The translations under genes and the position numbers were made by a program. This document shows positions 42,767 to 51,118 of a stretch of 64,000 bases of DNA, piece after piece. This DNA comes from Lactiplantibacillus paraplantarum (GTDB lineage: Bacteria; Bacillota; Bacilli; Lactobacillales; Lactobacillaceae). The DNA lies in the NCBI RefSeq assembly GCF_003641145.1, contig NZ_CP032744.1, positions 3,069,858-3,133,857 on the forward strand, read 5' to 3'. Position 1 is the first letter of the stretch. Each line of letters starts with the position of its first letter. A model generated the notes under the pieces. The model ran no database searches and was not told the origin of the DNA. It saw nothing but the letters and a program-made list of their open reading frames with translations.

Positions 42767-43654
42767 TTAATCTTCAAGTTCTGCTTCTTTAGCACGGCGC
42801 GCTGCCAATTCAGCATCAACCGCATCAATCTTCTTCTTGCTTAATGGATACCAGAAAATCAAGATAATGGCACCAATAGCTAAACAAGTAGCTGGAATCA
42901 GATTAGCAATTGCATAAATCCGGTTAACAACAGTAGTTGATTGTGTTGCACCACCAGTTGTAGATGAAATGTAGCCAATAGCAGTAAGCATGAAGCCTCC
43001 GATAAAGCCTCCAATTGCTTGTGCAACCTTACGAGCAAATGAGTTAACACCATAAACCGTACCGTCTTCACGGAAACCGGTCAAATATTGATGATAATCG
43101 ATAACATCAGTAATAAATGCCCAAACCATCAAGTTAAACATCCCTGAACCAAGTGTAGCTAAGAATAAAAGAACTAAATATAACCATGGATTAGTGATAT
43201 GCATAAAGTACATCAAGAGATACATTGCAGTACCAAATAGTAAACATACAATCGAAGCTTCACGCTTACCAAAGTTTTTAATCAGCTTAGTTGCAAACGG
43301 GGCTAATACGACAACGGTCCCATAGGTAAACAATAGTGCAATCGATAAAGCTTGTTTATTTTTGAAATAGTCAGTAAAGAGGTAAGTTGCTAAAGTACCT
43401 GATAAGTTTTGGTTGATAACAATGAATAAATCGCAGACAACTAATGACATTAAGGCGCGGTTAGTGAATAAGCCTTTGATTAGCTTCCCAGCGCTGACCT
43501 TCTCAGTTTTTTCAACCTGAACACGTTCAGTCGTCAAACGATACGTGACATTATATGCGATGAAGGCAATAATCGCACATAGCATTGAAACCATGAAGAA
43601 CCGGTTGGTTGAAACAACCTGTTGCCCATTAGCCAAAGTCTTATATACGGATAT
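42767..43654 (-). pseudogene. GPH-family sugar:cation symporter, 5'-truncated at an IS3 element
   Basis: About 295 native residues survive, from ISVYKTLANGQQVVSTNRFF to the C-terminus. Visible family blocks include FYLFTDYFKN-like TYLFTDYF, FGKREA, FITDVIDYHQYLTGFREDG and the last five or six membrane segments. GPH symporters are about 450 residues, so roughly the first third is missing. At 43654 the sequence becomes the IS3 end; a GTG at 43672 inside the IS would add MYLRGS but this is not a true start. No matching 5' part is found on the far side of the IS. Confidence 0.88.
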
Positions 43655-43658
43655 ACTA

Positions 43659-43707
43659 CCCCTTAGGTACACAGATTAAATAATAAAAAATCTGTGTACC
43701 TAAGGGG
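43659..43707 (+). terminator. 19-bp hairpin at the IS3 left end covering the orfA ribosome binding site
   Basis: Perfect arms 43659-43677 and 43689-43707, 11-nt A/T loop, then TTTTT. The AAGGGG of orfA is inside the right arm. It would terminate transcripts entering from outside and hide the orfA site in those that pass. Also the reason both flanking reading frames begin MYLRG. Confidence 0.85.
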
Positions 43708-43714
43708 TTTTTGT

Positions 43715-44392
43715 ATGCGTTCAAATAGAAAGTATTCATTTGATGAAAAGATTAACATTCTTAATCTGATTGATAATAACCATACGGTGCAATCAATTGC
43801 CAGGGATCTACAAATAAATAAAAACGTTATTCATCAATGGAAAAGATTGTACGATCTCAATGGAAGTGAAGGCTTAAGGCATCAAAGAAAAAATCGCAGC
43901 TATTCTCAAGCATTCAAAGAAAGGATTGTACAGGAACATATCAAAGAAAAGCTGTCTTTTCCAAAATTAGCCACCAAGTATGGTTTGAGTAGCGCCGGGA
44001 TGGTGTCTAATTGGTTTAGAGATTATACTATTGGAAAGAAAACTTATTCCAATAGAAATCCGAGGAACCGAAAGATGAAAGACGGACGCAAGACAACCCA
44101 AATTGAACGCATTGAAATAGCTCAATGGACTATCGCCAACGACTATGCTTACCACGAGGCCGCTAGCCATTTTGAGGTCTCGTATCAACAAGTTTATACC
44201 TGGGTCAAGAAGCTAAATAACGGCGGTGTGGACGCTTTAGCCGACCGCCGTGGGAAAAGTAAAGCTACGCCACTTACCGAGTTAGATATCGCTAAACTGA
44301 AAATAAAAGAATTAGAAGCTAGAACTAAACATTTGGAAATGGAAAAGGACCTGTCAAAAAAATTGAAAGAGATTCAAAGGAGAGTGAAGTAA
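43715..44392 (+). CDS. IS3-family transposase OrfA
   Basis: 225 residues with two HTH regions (DNNHTVQSIARDLQINKNVI and AYHEAASHFEVSYQQVYTWV) and a C-terminal leucine-zipper-like coiled coil (LKIKELEARTKHLEMEKDL). ATG 43715 follows AAGGGG. The IS150 group typically has this two-HTH OrfA. The A7 run at 44356-44362 (A AAA AAA in frame) is a -1 slippery site from which the orfB frame is open. Confidence 0.92.
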   Translation: MRSNRKYSFDEKINILNLIDNNHTVQSIARDLQINKNVIHQWKRLYDLNGSEGLRHQRKNRSYSQAFKERIVQEHIKEKLSFPKLATKYGLSSAGMVSNWFRDYTIGKKTYSNRNPRNRKMKDGRKTTQIERIEIAQWTIANDYAYHEAASHFEVSYQQVYTWVKKLNNGGVDALADRRGKSKATPLTELDIAKLKIKELEARTKHLEMEKDLSKKLKEIQRRVK

Positions 44393-44469
44393 GTGGTTGG
44401 TCATCAATCGACCGGATCTCAAAATATCAGGCAATTCAAGAACTAGCCGGTAAATATCCCATAAGTTGG

Positions 44470-45300
44470 TTGTGTCAAGAAGTCGGGATCAAGCGGAGGT
44501 CATATTATAAATGGTTGAACCGGACATTAACCGCTAATGAACGACTAAATGATGAGCTAGTTAAATTCATGCTTAAATTAGAAATTAGCCATAATTATAT
44601 ATTTGGTGTTGAAACCTTAGTTATGCACATCAACGAAGAGACTGAGTACCATGTGAATGCCAAACGTATCAGAAGATTAATGCAAGTTAACCATATCAAA
44701 TCATCGATTCGCATTAGTAAACATGATCGTAAAGCGGAATATAAAGAAATGATGTCAGCCAATATCATCAAGCATGATTTTAATCAGGAAGAATCTAATA
44801 AGGTTTGGACAACCGACTGTACTGAATTAAAATACGGTAATCAAAGTCTCAACAAACTACGACTTAGTGCCATCAAGGATTTACACGATCACAGTATCGT
44901 TGCCTGGGCGATCGATGATACCGAAACGACAACACTGGTGACAGCAACTGTTAATAAAGCAATGAAAAGTAATGACCTGGCCGCCAACGAATTAATTTTA
45001 CACACTGACCAAGGTTCGGCCTATACATCATTAGAATTCAATCGGGCCCTTAATAGCTATGGCATTTGCCATAGCATGTCAAGACCGGGGACACCTGGAG
45101 ACAACGCGCCTATGGAGAGTTTCTGGAGTCATTTAAAAGATGAGGACTTAAGTTTTAAAACCGCATTGACCAAAGAAGAATTACTTCAAAACATTACCAA
45201 AGCAATTGACTGGTACAACAACGGTCGACGTCAAAAGTCATTAAAAGGCATGACCCCGACAGAATGTCGAAATCATGCCCTCCGATTTAAAGCATCATAA
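44470..45300 (+). CDS. IS3-family transposase OrfB, normally made as OrfAB fusion
   Basis: 276 residues from TTG 44470; the frame is open back through the slippery A7 run, so the active product is probably an OrfAB fusion of 43715-45300. The DDE core has Asp in VWTTDCTELKY, Asp in LILHTDQGSAYTS and Glu in GDNAPMESFWSHLKDE. Intact by length and motifs. A stand-alone start at 44470 has no obvious site. Confidence 0.92.
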   Translation: MCQEVGIKRRSYYKWLNRTLTANERLNDELVKFMLKLEISHNYIFGVETLVMHINEETEYHVNAKRIRRLMQVNHIKSSIRISKHDRKAEYKEMMSANIIKHDFNQEESNKVWTTDCTELKYGNQSLNKLRLSAIKDLHDHSIVAWAIDDTETTTLVTATVNKAMKSNDLAANELILHTDQGSAYTSLEFNRALNSYGICHSMSRPGTPGDNAPMESFWSHLKDEDLSFKTALTKEELLQNITKAIDWYNNGRRQKSLKGMTPTECRNHALRFKAS

Positions 45301-45429
45301 TTTATATTATTTAAACTGTGTACTTGACAGGGTGTAGTGCCCAACGCTACAGCTATTTGTCATTTTAAATTCAACTAGTCACACCATCGGTCACTGGCAG
45401 TAATTACCATGTTAACGATACCGGTCTCG

Positions 45430-45891
45430 TTAACGAACCACGATGACTGAAATCGGCGCCTTGCGTGCTAACCGCGGACCAATGGCACCAGCAATCTTAG
45501 AATGTGCGAATTCAGTGTCCGCTCCTGTTACTAACAGGTCTGGTTTAAATTCTGGAATGACTTGTTCCAAGATCACATCATCAACATCCCCACCTTCATA
45601 AACTAGGGGTTCGATTTGCTTAACGCCGCGTTGTTCAGCAAGCTGAACATATTCGGCGACTACTTCTTCTACGTGTTTACGTTTGGCCTGAATTTTGGAC
45701 GGTGTTAACGAATCAAAAATATTGATATCTTCACTTTCAAGCACCGAACAAATACCCAACGGAACATCATAATCGCGGGCCAAAGTCGTGGCATACCGAA
45801 AGGCACGTTCTGAAGAGGTATTATCGTCTTCGTCAACAGTCAGCAAAATGCGCCGATAAACGAGTGGCTCTTGCATTTTTTGATTTTCCAT
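45430..45891 (-). CDS. universal stress protein (UspA family)
   Basis: 153 residues. RRILLTVDEDDNTSSERAFRYA at the start and VTGADTEFAHSKIAGAIGPRLARK near the end give the UspA alpha/beta fold; the nucleotide-binding loop is a variant of G-x2-G-x9-G. It is next to padR-padC as in L. plantarum, where this usp gene is linked to the phenolic acid stress locus (established knowledge). 218 nt separate it from padR, with no further gene. Confidence 0.9.
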   Translation of the reverse strand: MENQKMQEPLVYRRILLTVDEDDNTSSERAFRYATTLARDYDVPLGICSVLESEDINIFDSLTPSKIQAKRKHVEEVVAEYVQLAEQRGVKQIEPLVYEGGDVDDVILEQVIPEFKPDLLVTGADTEFAHSKIAGAIGPRLARKAPISVIVVR

Positions 45892-46109
45892 AGTTAGTTA
45901 ATCTCCTCATTGAATTGAATTGATATTGACCACTGTCATTATACCAGTTTCAAGTCTTAAACGGGACCATTTATCATTACTTGCAAGGCAGTGATAACCA
46001 CCTCGCCAGCTTGCTTAACACCGTTATTTAACCGCCACCGCCATTTTCTCATTGCAAGGACATGCTTCCGACTAAGATCACGTTTATTAACCACTAAACT
46101 ATAACCGGC

Positions 46110-46658
46110 CTACTTCTTTGGTAATGCACGCAAAGTCTGTTTAAGCCAATTTACATAGTAGTCCTCACGACCAATTGCGTGCTGCAAAATCAAGTAATGT
46201 CCATAATGTTGCTTAGCCATGGCTGGTTGGGGAAAGACAGTCGCCAAACGTTGCTGTAAGTGTGTCAGCTTAGCAGTATGCAGTGCAAGTTGTTCATGTA
46301 ACATCGCAAGTAGCCGCGGATCATGGTTAGTCTGAATAAAATATAATTTCAAAATAAATTCATCTTTGGTTGCAGTTAAATCGGGCGTTCCGATACTAAT
46401 CCATTCATGTAATAACTGGCTACCGCTAGTCGTAATATGATAAAGTTTTTTTTCTAATTTTTCGCCACTGATCGTAATTTCATGGGTGACATAGCCCTGT
46501 TCTTCTAACCGTTTTAGTTGCGGATAGATCTGACTGTGTTGGGCCTGCCAAAATTCACCAATTTCGTCGTCAAAAGCCTTGGTTAGATCATAGCCAGTTA
46601 ACGGTTGCTGGTTTAACAGTCCTAGAATAATAAATTGTAACTTATTTTTTTGCGCCAT
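46110..46658 (-). CDS. padR: phenolic acid-responsive repressor PadR
   Basis: 182 residues: winged HTH KLQFIILGLLNQQPLTGYDL with AQHSQIYPQLKRLEEQGYV, then the Vir_act_alpha_C helical domain. PadR represses padC and is released by p-coumarate or ferulate (established in L. plantarum). It is divergent from padC, with a 40-bp palindrome between, so it likely also controls itself. GGAGG precedes the ATG. Confidence 0.95.
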   Translation of the reverse strand: MAQKNKLQFIILGLLNQQPLTGYDLTKAFDDEIGEFWQAQHSQIYPQLKRLEEQGYVTHEITISGEKLEKKLYHITTSGSQLLHEWISIGTPDLTATKDEFILKLYFIQTNHDPRLLAMLHEQLALHTAKLTHLQQRLATVFPQPAMAKQHYGHYLILQHAIGREDYYVNWLKQTLRALPKK

Positions 46659-46706
46659 TGGAAATTCCTCCTTGACGATTCTTTGATAACAGTATACACT
46701 AACCTT

Positions 46707-47310
<604 letters not shown>

Positions 47311-47326
47311 TGTTTCACGTGAAACA
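47311..47326. promoter_or_regulatory. parS: parS centromere site, perfect
   Basis: TGTTTCACGTGAAACA is the exact 16-bp ParB/Spo0J binding palindrome and starts at the base after the padC stop; the surrounding ATAA/TTAT extends the symmetry. An origin-proximal position fits its role in chromosome segregation and SMC loading. Confidence 0.96.
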
Positions 47327-47411
47327 TTATGACACTCAAAAAATATTACAAGCGTTTTTTCACCTTGCACTGTTTTAATTATCTAAGATAATATATCTTA
47401 GCATTCATAAA

Positions 47412-47450
47412 AAAGGCCTTCATAAATGCAATTAATTTATGAAGGCCTTT
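47412..47450. terminator. bidirectional terminator between padC and hydratase genes
   Basis: A 16-bp perfect stem (arms 47412-47427 and 47435-47450) with A/T tails. Confidence 0.92.
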
Positions 47451-47470
47451 ATTTTAATTTTTTAGCTCAT

Positions 47471-48271
47471 TTATGATTCGGTTACATTTAATGCCACCTG
47501 TCCCAGTCCGGCATCAAAATCAGCCCGCCAGTGTCCCACTGTCAAATGTGGCGGCAACACAAACGTTCCCGATGAGACTCGCTGGCCAGCCGTTAGTGTT
47601 TTTCCTTGAGCTGCAAGCTTGCCAACTAACCACTGCAATGACTTAAGGGGATTCCCCAACACTTCACTCGCTTGACCAGTCTTAACCGTCTTACCATCAT
47701 GAACCAACGTACACTTAGGCGCCGCAACTGCGTCAACTGAAGCAAATAGCTTATCAGTCGCCTGTTCGGTTCCATACACCACTAGACCACCGACCGCAGC
47801 ATCAGCAACTACTAGATTCTTGGGCAAATCCGGAAACCAATCGGTGAACCGTGAATCTGGCAATTCAAGTCCTGGTGCAACAGTTGTTTTGTGCCATAAA
47901 TCTGTCAATGAATCGGTCGCCAGCAGATCTTCCCTAGCCTTAAAGACCAGTTCAACTTCGACTAACGGATCCATTAACTGTCCCCGGCGAACCGTTGCCG
48001 GGGCCGCTAAGAAGTGATCAGCAACCTGGGCACCATATAGTGGCGTGTGTGCATCAAACATCTTTTGGGTCTCTGCACTAGTCAACGAAACTTTGTACCC
48101 ACCGACCGTTTCTTGTTTTAAAGCCGTTAACGCAGCTTGGACTCGGTACGCAGCATCTTCGTCAGCGACACTACTCGTGAAATCAGTCATTTTTAACGCG
48201 TGGTGGGTCTGATAAGCCGTAAATAGTTGTTGTGCAACTTGTGTTTCTGTTTCTGTGGTGGTAGTTGTCAT
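47471..48271 (-). CDS. 2-keto-4-pentenoate hydratase-like enzyme (fumarylacetoacetase superfamily)
   Basis: 266 residues. GGYKVSLTSAETQKMF, the metal-ligand region LVEVELVFKAREDL, PGLELPDSRF and VSSGTFVLPPHLTVGH match the MhpD/hydratase-decarboxylase family, which hydrates 2-oxopent-4-enoate in aromatic meta-cleavage routes. No partner ring-cleavage gene is near, so the substrate is open. ATG 48271 with GGAGG 7 nt upstream is preferred to 48358. The 5' region is long and contains a T-box further up, so amino acid control is possible. Confidence 0.85.
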   Translation of the reverse strand: MTTTTTETETQVAQQLFTAYQTHHALKMTDFTSSVADEDAAYRVQAALTALKQETVGGYKVSLTSAETQKMFDAHTPLYGAQVADHFLAAPATVRRGQLMDPLVEVELVFKAREDLLATDSLTDLWHKTTVAPGLELPDSRFTDWFPDLPKNLVVADAAVGGLVVYGTEQATDKLFASVDAVAAPKCTLVHDGKTVKTGQASEVLGNPLKSLQWLVGKLAAQGKTLTAGQRVSSGTFVLPPHLTVGHWRADFDAGLGQVALNVTES

Positions 48272-48285
48272 AATAAAACCTCCAA

Positions 48286-48599
48286 TATGTGTTTGTGCCT
48301 GGATATCATACTTATATGTGTTTATGATGACGGATAAGCGATACAGCACTATATTCATCCGTCACCATTAATCTAGCCGTAACTTCATTATCTGATAGGT
48401 ACTACATCGCGTGATGATGTACCGGATATGTTTGCCTAAATTGACGAGTCGGTATGACCACTACTGCTTGTATACTATGTGTCATCAAAATTGACGAATT
48501 GATCATCAACGGAAGGATGTGTTGTTTCATTTGGTAAAGCCTGCCCGTATCTATCAATGTTGCTATGTGTTTTTGTCATGCCTTACTTATTCTATGTGT
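48286..48599 (-). repeat. five copies of ACACATA between T-box and hydratase gene
   Basis: On the minus strand ACACATA occurs at 48593-48599, 48564-48570, 48476-48482, 48315-48321 and 48286-48292; the first three read ACACATAG. Five hits of one 7-mer in 314 nt are far more than chance would give. Purpose unknown. The stretch 48293-48591 has no convincing gene. Confidence 0.6.
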
Positions 48600-48681
48600 T
48601 ACTCGAGGAGCAGCTCCCCGTGCGACTAGCTACCACTGCCCACACTTGTTGGTAACTAGCCACCTGAATGTCCGATTTCAT
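48592..48681 (-). CDS. 29-codon ORF directly after the T-box terminator
   Basis: ATG 48681 has a strong GGTGAGGAG site 4-5 nt upstream and follows the T-box terminator by 28 nt, exactly where the regulated gene should begin. It encodes MKSDIQVASYQQVWAVVASR then TGSCSSSNT and stops at TAG. It is either a genuine small peptide, a leader peptide, or the remnant of a lost gene. I do not recognise it. Confidence 0.5.
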   Translation of the reverse strand: MKSDIQVASYQQVWAVVASRTGSCSSSNT

Positions 48682-48709
48682 ACTCCTCACCACCTTTAAA
48701 TAACAAAAA

Positions 48710-48995
48710 ACGCCCTTTAATCAACTCTTCTAATGAGTTAATTAAAGGACGTCCAAAACGGGTTACCACCTTTATTCGCGACTACCTCACAATAGTCACC
48801 TTAGTACGTACAGCAATTGCGATACGCCGGTACATTAATGGGTACCATCCAACGCCTTCTCCAACTTATTTCGGGGCGCAACTCCAAGGTGATCTATGTT
48901 AAATGGTATTGACTGCCTTGCACCAATCCACAGCTCGCTAACTAACCAGTTTAACACCGTTCCTTATCACGGTTTTTAATCTAAATTTAATTAAT
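48710..48995 (-). promoter_or_regulatory. T-box riboswitch leader
   Basis: The T-box AAGGTGGTAACCCG (minus strand of 48759-48772) precedes a 17- to 18-bp terminator (arms 48710-48727 and 48735-48752) with a TTTTTT tail. Upstream, minus-strand GGTGCAAGGC and ATCACCTTGGAGTT fit Stem I. The specifier is probably ATC (Ile), with TCA (Ser) a possible alternative by alignment. It binds uncharged tRNA and lets transcription through. The gene it serves is unclear. Confidence 0.85.
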
Positions 48996-49001
48996 GATTA
49001 G

Positions 49002-49030
49002 ATTTTAGCGCCAGTTTATCACAATGTCAA
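49002..49030 (-). promoter_or_regulatory. promoter of the T-box leader
   Basis: On the minus strand TTGACA (49025-49030), 17-nt spacer, TAAAAT (49002-49007). Near-consensus. Confidence 0.85.
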
Positions 49031-49054
49031 CCGTTAAATTAAAAATTAATTAGA

Positions 49055-49537
49055 TTAATCTGCTGATGGCGTATCCTTCGTCAAATCGACTAATGCCACG
49101 TACTGCTCAGTGTGCGTATCTCGTAACGTGTAATTTGGTGGTAGTGCGTCCGCATCCGCCTTAACAATTTGAAAGCCTACTTGCGCATAAAATTGCAACG
49201 CATTTTCATTAGCCATTACACACTTTAACGTTAGTGGCGCTGTCGCATATTGCCGCATTTCAGCTAATAATCGCTCACCTACTTTTAAATGGCGAAAGGC
49301 CGGTGCTACAAAAAGCAAATGAATAAAATTAGCTAGCCGGTATAAGGAACAAAAACCGGCGCGTTGGCCATCAATCCACGCAACTAACACAAATTCACCA
49401 CGGCTGTCATCGATAAAATCTTGTAATTTAGGATTGACGACCCATGGAAAATCCTGCTGCCGATCCACTAAATAAATTTCGGCTAACGCCGCTTGATCCG
49501 CAGCCGTTGCCGGTTTTATCTCAATTCGTTTGGTCAT
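49055..49537 (-). CDS. GNAT-family N-acetyltransferase
   Basis: About 160 residues. The acetyl-CoA fold is seen in LLFVAPAFRHLKVGERLLAEM and LKCVMANENALQFYAQVGFQ. Homology begins at MTKRIEIKPATAADQAALAE, so ATG 49537 is preferred to ATG 49591, although neither has a perfect site. Substrate unknown. It ends 25 nt before the T-box promoter, which faces the same way, so its own promoter is upstream. Confidence 0.85.
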   Translation of the reverse strand: MTKRIEIKPATAADQAALAEIYLVDRQQDFPWVVNPKLQDFIDDSRGEFVLVAWIDGQRAGFCSLYRLANFIHLLFVAPAFRHLKVGERLLAEMRQYATAPLTLKCVMANENALQFYAQVGFQIVKADADALPPNYTLRDTHTEQYVALVDLTKDTPSAD

Positions 49538-49697
49538 CCTGCGACCCCTCTCCAATTTGATTGTTCTCATTATGACGTTAGTTGACTGCAATTACAAACA
49601 ATCGTTAACCTAATGTAACTGATAGTGGTAGCTTTCCCCCACTGACTAGCGGTATAATATTAGCCAATACTTTCACTATAATGAAAGCGGGGAAAAA

Positions 49698-50564
49698 ATG
49701 AAAACCGCAATTGTAACGGATAGCGCAAGCTACCTATCAGCGGCCGACGTTGAAAAGTATCATATTCACGTCGTCCCAATTACTGTTATTTTTGGTAAAC
49801 AAACCTACTTGGAAAACGTTGAAATAACTTCTAAGCAATTTTACGAGCGCATGCGTACTACCCCTGAACTGCCGACGACCACTCAAATCACGCTGGGACA
49901 GATGCAAACAACTTATGACCAACTGGCAGCTGAGGGTTATGATGCTGTCATTAGTATTCATCTATCCTCAGGGATTACCAGTTTCATTACCAACCTTGAA
50001 AGTTACTTACCGAACGTGACGAACATCAAGGTTTATCCTTTTGATTCGTTAATTACGGCAGCCGGTGAGGGTTATATGGTTCTTCTAGCAGCCAAATTAA
50101 TCGCTGAAGGATATGCACCCGAACAAGTACTTGCCCAACTGACAAAGATTCGTGAGACAACCGGGGTTTACTTCGTCGTCGACAATCTTAGCCATCTTGT
50201 TCGAACCGGTCGCCTATCCAACGCATCGGGTCTTGTGGGCAACTTACTACGGATTAAACCCGTTTTAACGTTCCAAGATGGTAAGATCGTTGCAATTCAG
50301 AAAGAACGCACGATGCGCCGCGCCTATAGTGCTATTAAGGCCAAATTAGCTGCTGCCATTCAAGCAGCTGACTACCCCTTACGAGTCACCATCGAAACCG
50401 GCAACAATCCCGAGTTACAAGCTGAATGGACTGCTGATTTAAAAGCTAGTTTTCCGGATCTTACCATTGACGAAGGTGAGATTGGTCCCGTCGTCGGTGT
50501 CCACGTTGGCGAAGGCGTAATGGGCTTAATCTGGGCGCGCGATTGGGAAAAATGGACAGTTTAA
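49698..50564 (+). CDS. DegV-family fatty-acid-binding protein
   Basis: 288 residues. VTDSASYLSAADVEKYHIHV at the start, TSQITLGQ-like TTQITLGQMQ and ISIHLSSGITSF, then RTGRLSNASGLVGNLLRIKP, are DegV hallmarks. Relatives bind fatty acids as FakB-type subunits of the fatty acid kinase, feeding exogenous fatty acids to phospholipid synthesis (family knowledge). Stands alone, with its own terminator. Confidence 0.9.
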   Translation: MKTAIVTDSASYLSAADVEKYHIHVVPITVIFGKQTYLENVEITSKQFYERMRTTPELPTTTQITLGQMQTTYDQLAAEGYDAVISIHLSSGITSFITNLESYLPNVTNIKVYPFDSLITAAGEGYMVLLAAKLIAEGYAPEQVLAQLTKIRETTGVYFVVDNLSHLVRTGRLSNASGLVGNLLRIKPVLTFQDGKIVAIQKERTMRRAYSAIKAKLAAAIQAADYPLRVTIETGNNPELQAEWTADLKASFPDLTIDEGEIGPVVGVHVGEGVMGLIWARDWEKWTV

Positions 50565-50602
50565 CGATTACTTAATTTTTGCTCATTAATTAGTATCTAT
50601 CT

Positions 50603-50650
50603 AAAACAACTTTTGCCGATCATCGAATGCTGATCGGCAAAAGTTGTTTT
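50603..50650. terminator. terminator between the converging degV and XRE genes
   Basis: A 20-bp perfect stem (arms 50603-50622 and 50631-50650) followed by eight T in all. Confidence 0.94.
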
Positions 50651-50680
50651 TTTTACGGCTATTAGTTAGGCAAGCAATGT

Positions 50681-51106
50681 TTATGACTTGCGCTTTTTGC
50701 CTTTTTTCTTCTTCTTACCCTTTTTACGCTTCGAGCCTGATGATGTCTGTGACTTCGCCAATAACTTCTGGGCTTTCTTAATCAGCTTGGCCTGCTGATC
50801 AGGTTCTAGCTGTTCCCACAACGTAACTAACTTCGGGTCAACTGCCGGGGTTGGGGTCACAGCCACCGGAATTGGTGCAGCTTTTGGCACTGATGCGGTG
50901 GCGATGTCCGTCGTACCTAATAACCAATCCGGTGAAACATTCAATACCGTAGCTAATGCTGTCACCTTATCATGCTTAGCCACGTATTTATTGCTTAACC
51001 ACTGACTAATTGAAGAACGTCCAATGCCCGTTTGTTTAGCTAACTGAGCAGATGTCAGGTTAGCTTGTTGCATTGCTTCTTTTAATCGATCCGCAAATAT
51101 TCCCAT
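50681..51106 (-). CDS. XRE-family HTH protein with lysine-rich tail
   Basis: 141 residues. A helix-turn-helix of the Cro/CI type (LTSAQLAKQTGIGRSSISQW, LSNKYVAKHDKVTALA) in the first 65 residues, a Pro/Val/Ala linker, a short helical segment (LWEQLEPDQQAKLIKKAQKL) and a tail where most of the last 20 residues are Lys or Arg. AGGAGG is 8 nt before ATG 51106. Nine or so nt after pepC, so the two are co-transcribed. A nonspecific nucleic-acid grip by the tail is a guess. Confidence 0.88.
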   Translation of the reverse strand: MGIFADRLKEAMQQANLTSAQLAKQTGIGRSSISQWLSNKYVAKHDKVTALATVLNVSPDWLLGTTDIATASVPKAAPIPVAVTPTPAVDPKLVTLWEQLEPDQQAKLIKKAQKLLAKSQTSSGSKRKKGKKKKKGKKRKS

Positions 51107-51118
51107 CACATTAACCTC

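Larger units (their letters stand above)
43655..45338 (+). mobile_element. IS3-family (IS150 group) insertion sequence, about 1.7 kb
   Basis: orfA and orfB overlap in the -1 frame. The ends share ACTACMCC and GTACACAG-TTAAATAATA in inverted order (right copy 3 nt longer), so the boundary is good to a few bases. No direct repeat is seen (left flank GGATAT, right flank GCCCAA), consistent with an adjacent deletion that removed the GPH 5' end. The right end holds an outward-facing TTGACA (45324-45329). Confidence 0.85.

Noticed and set aside
43640..45345. Target-site duplication around the IS3 element
   Set aside because: The bases next to the two ends (GGATAT and GCCCAA) show no direct repeat, whichever of the plausible ends is taken.
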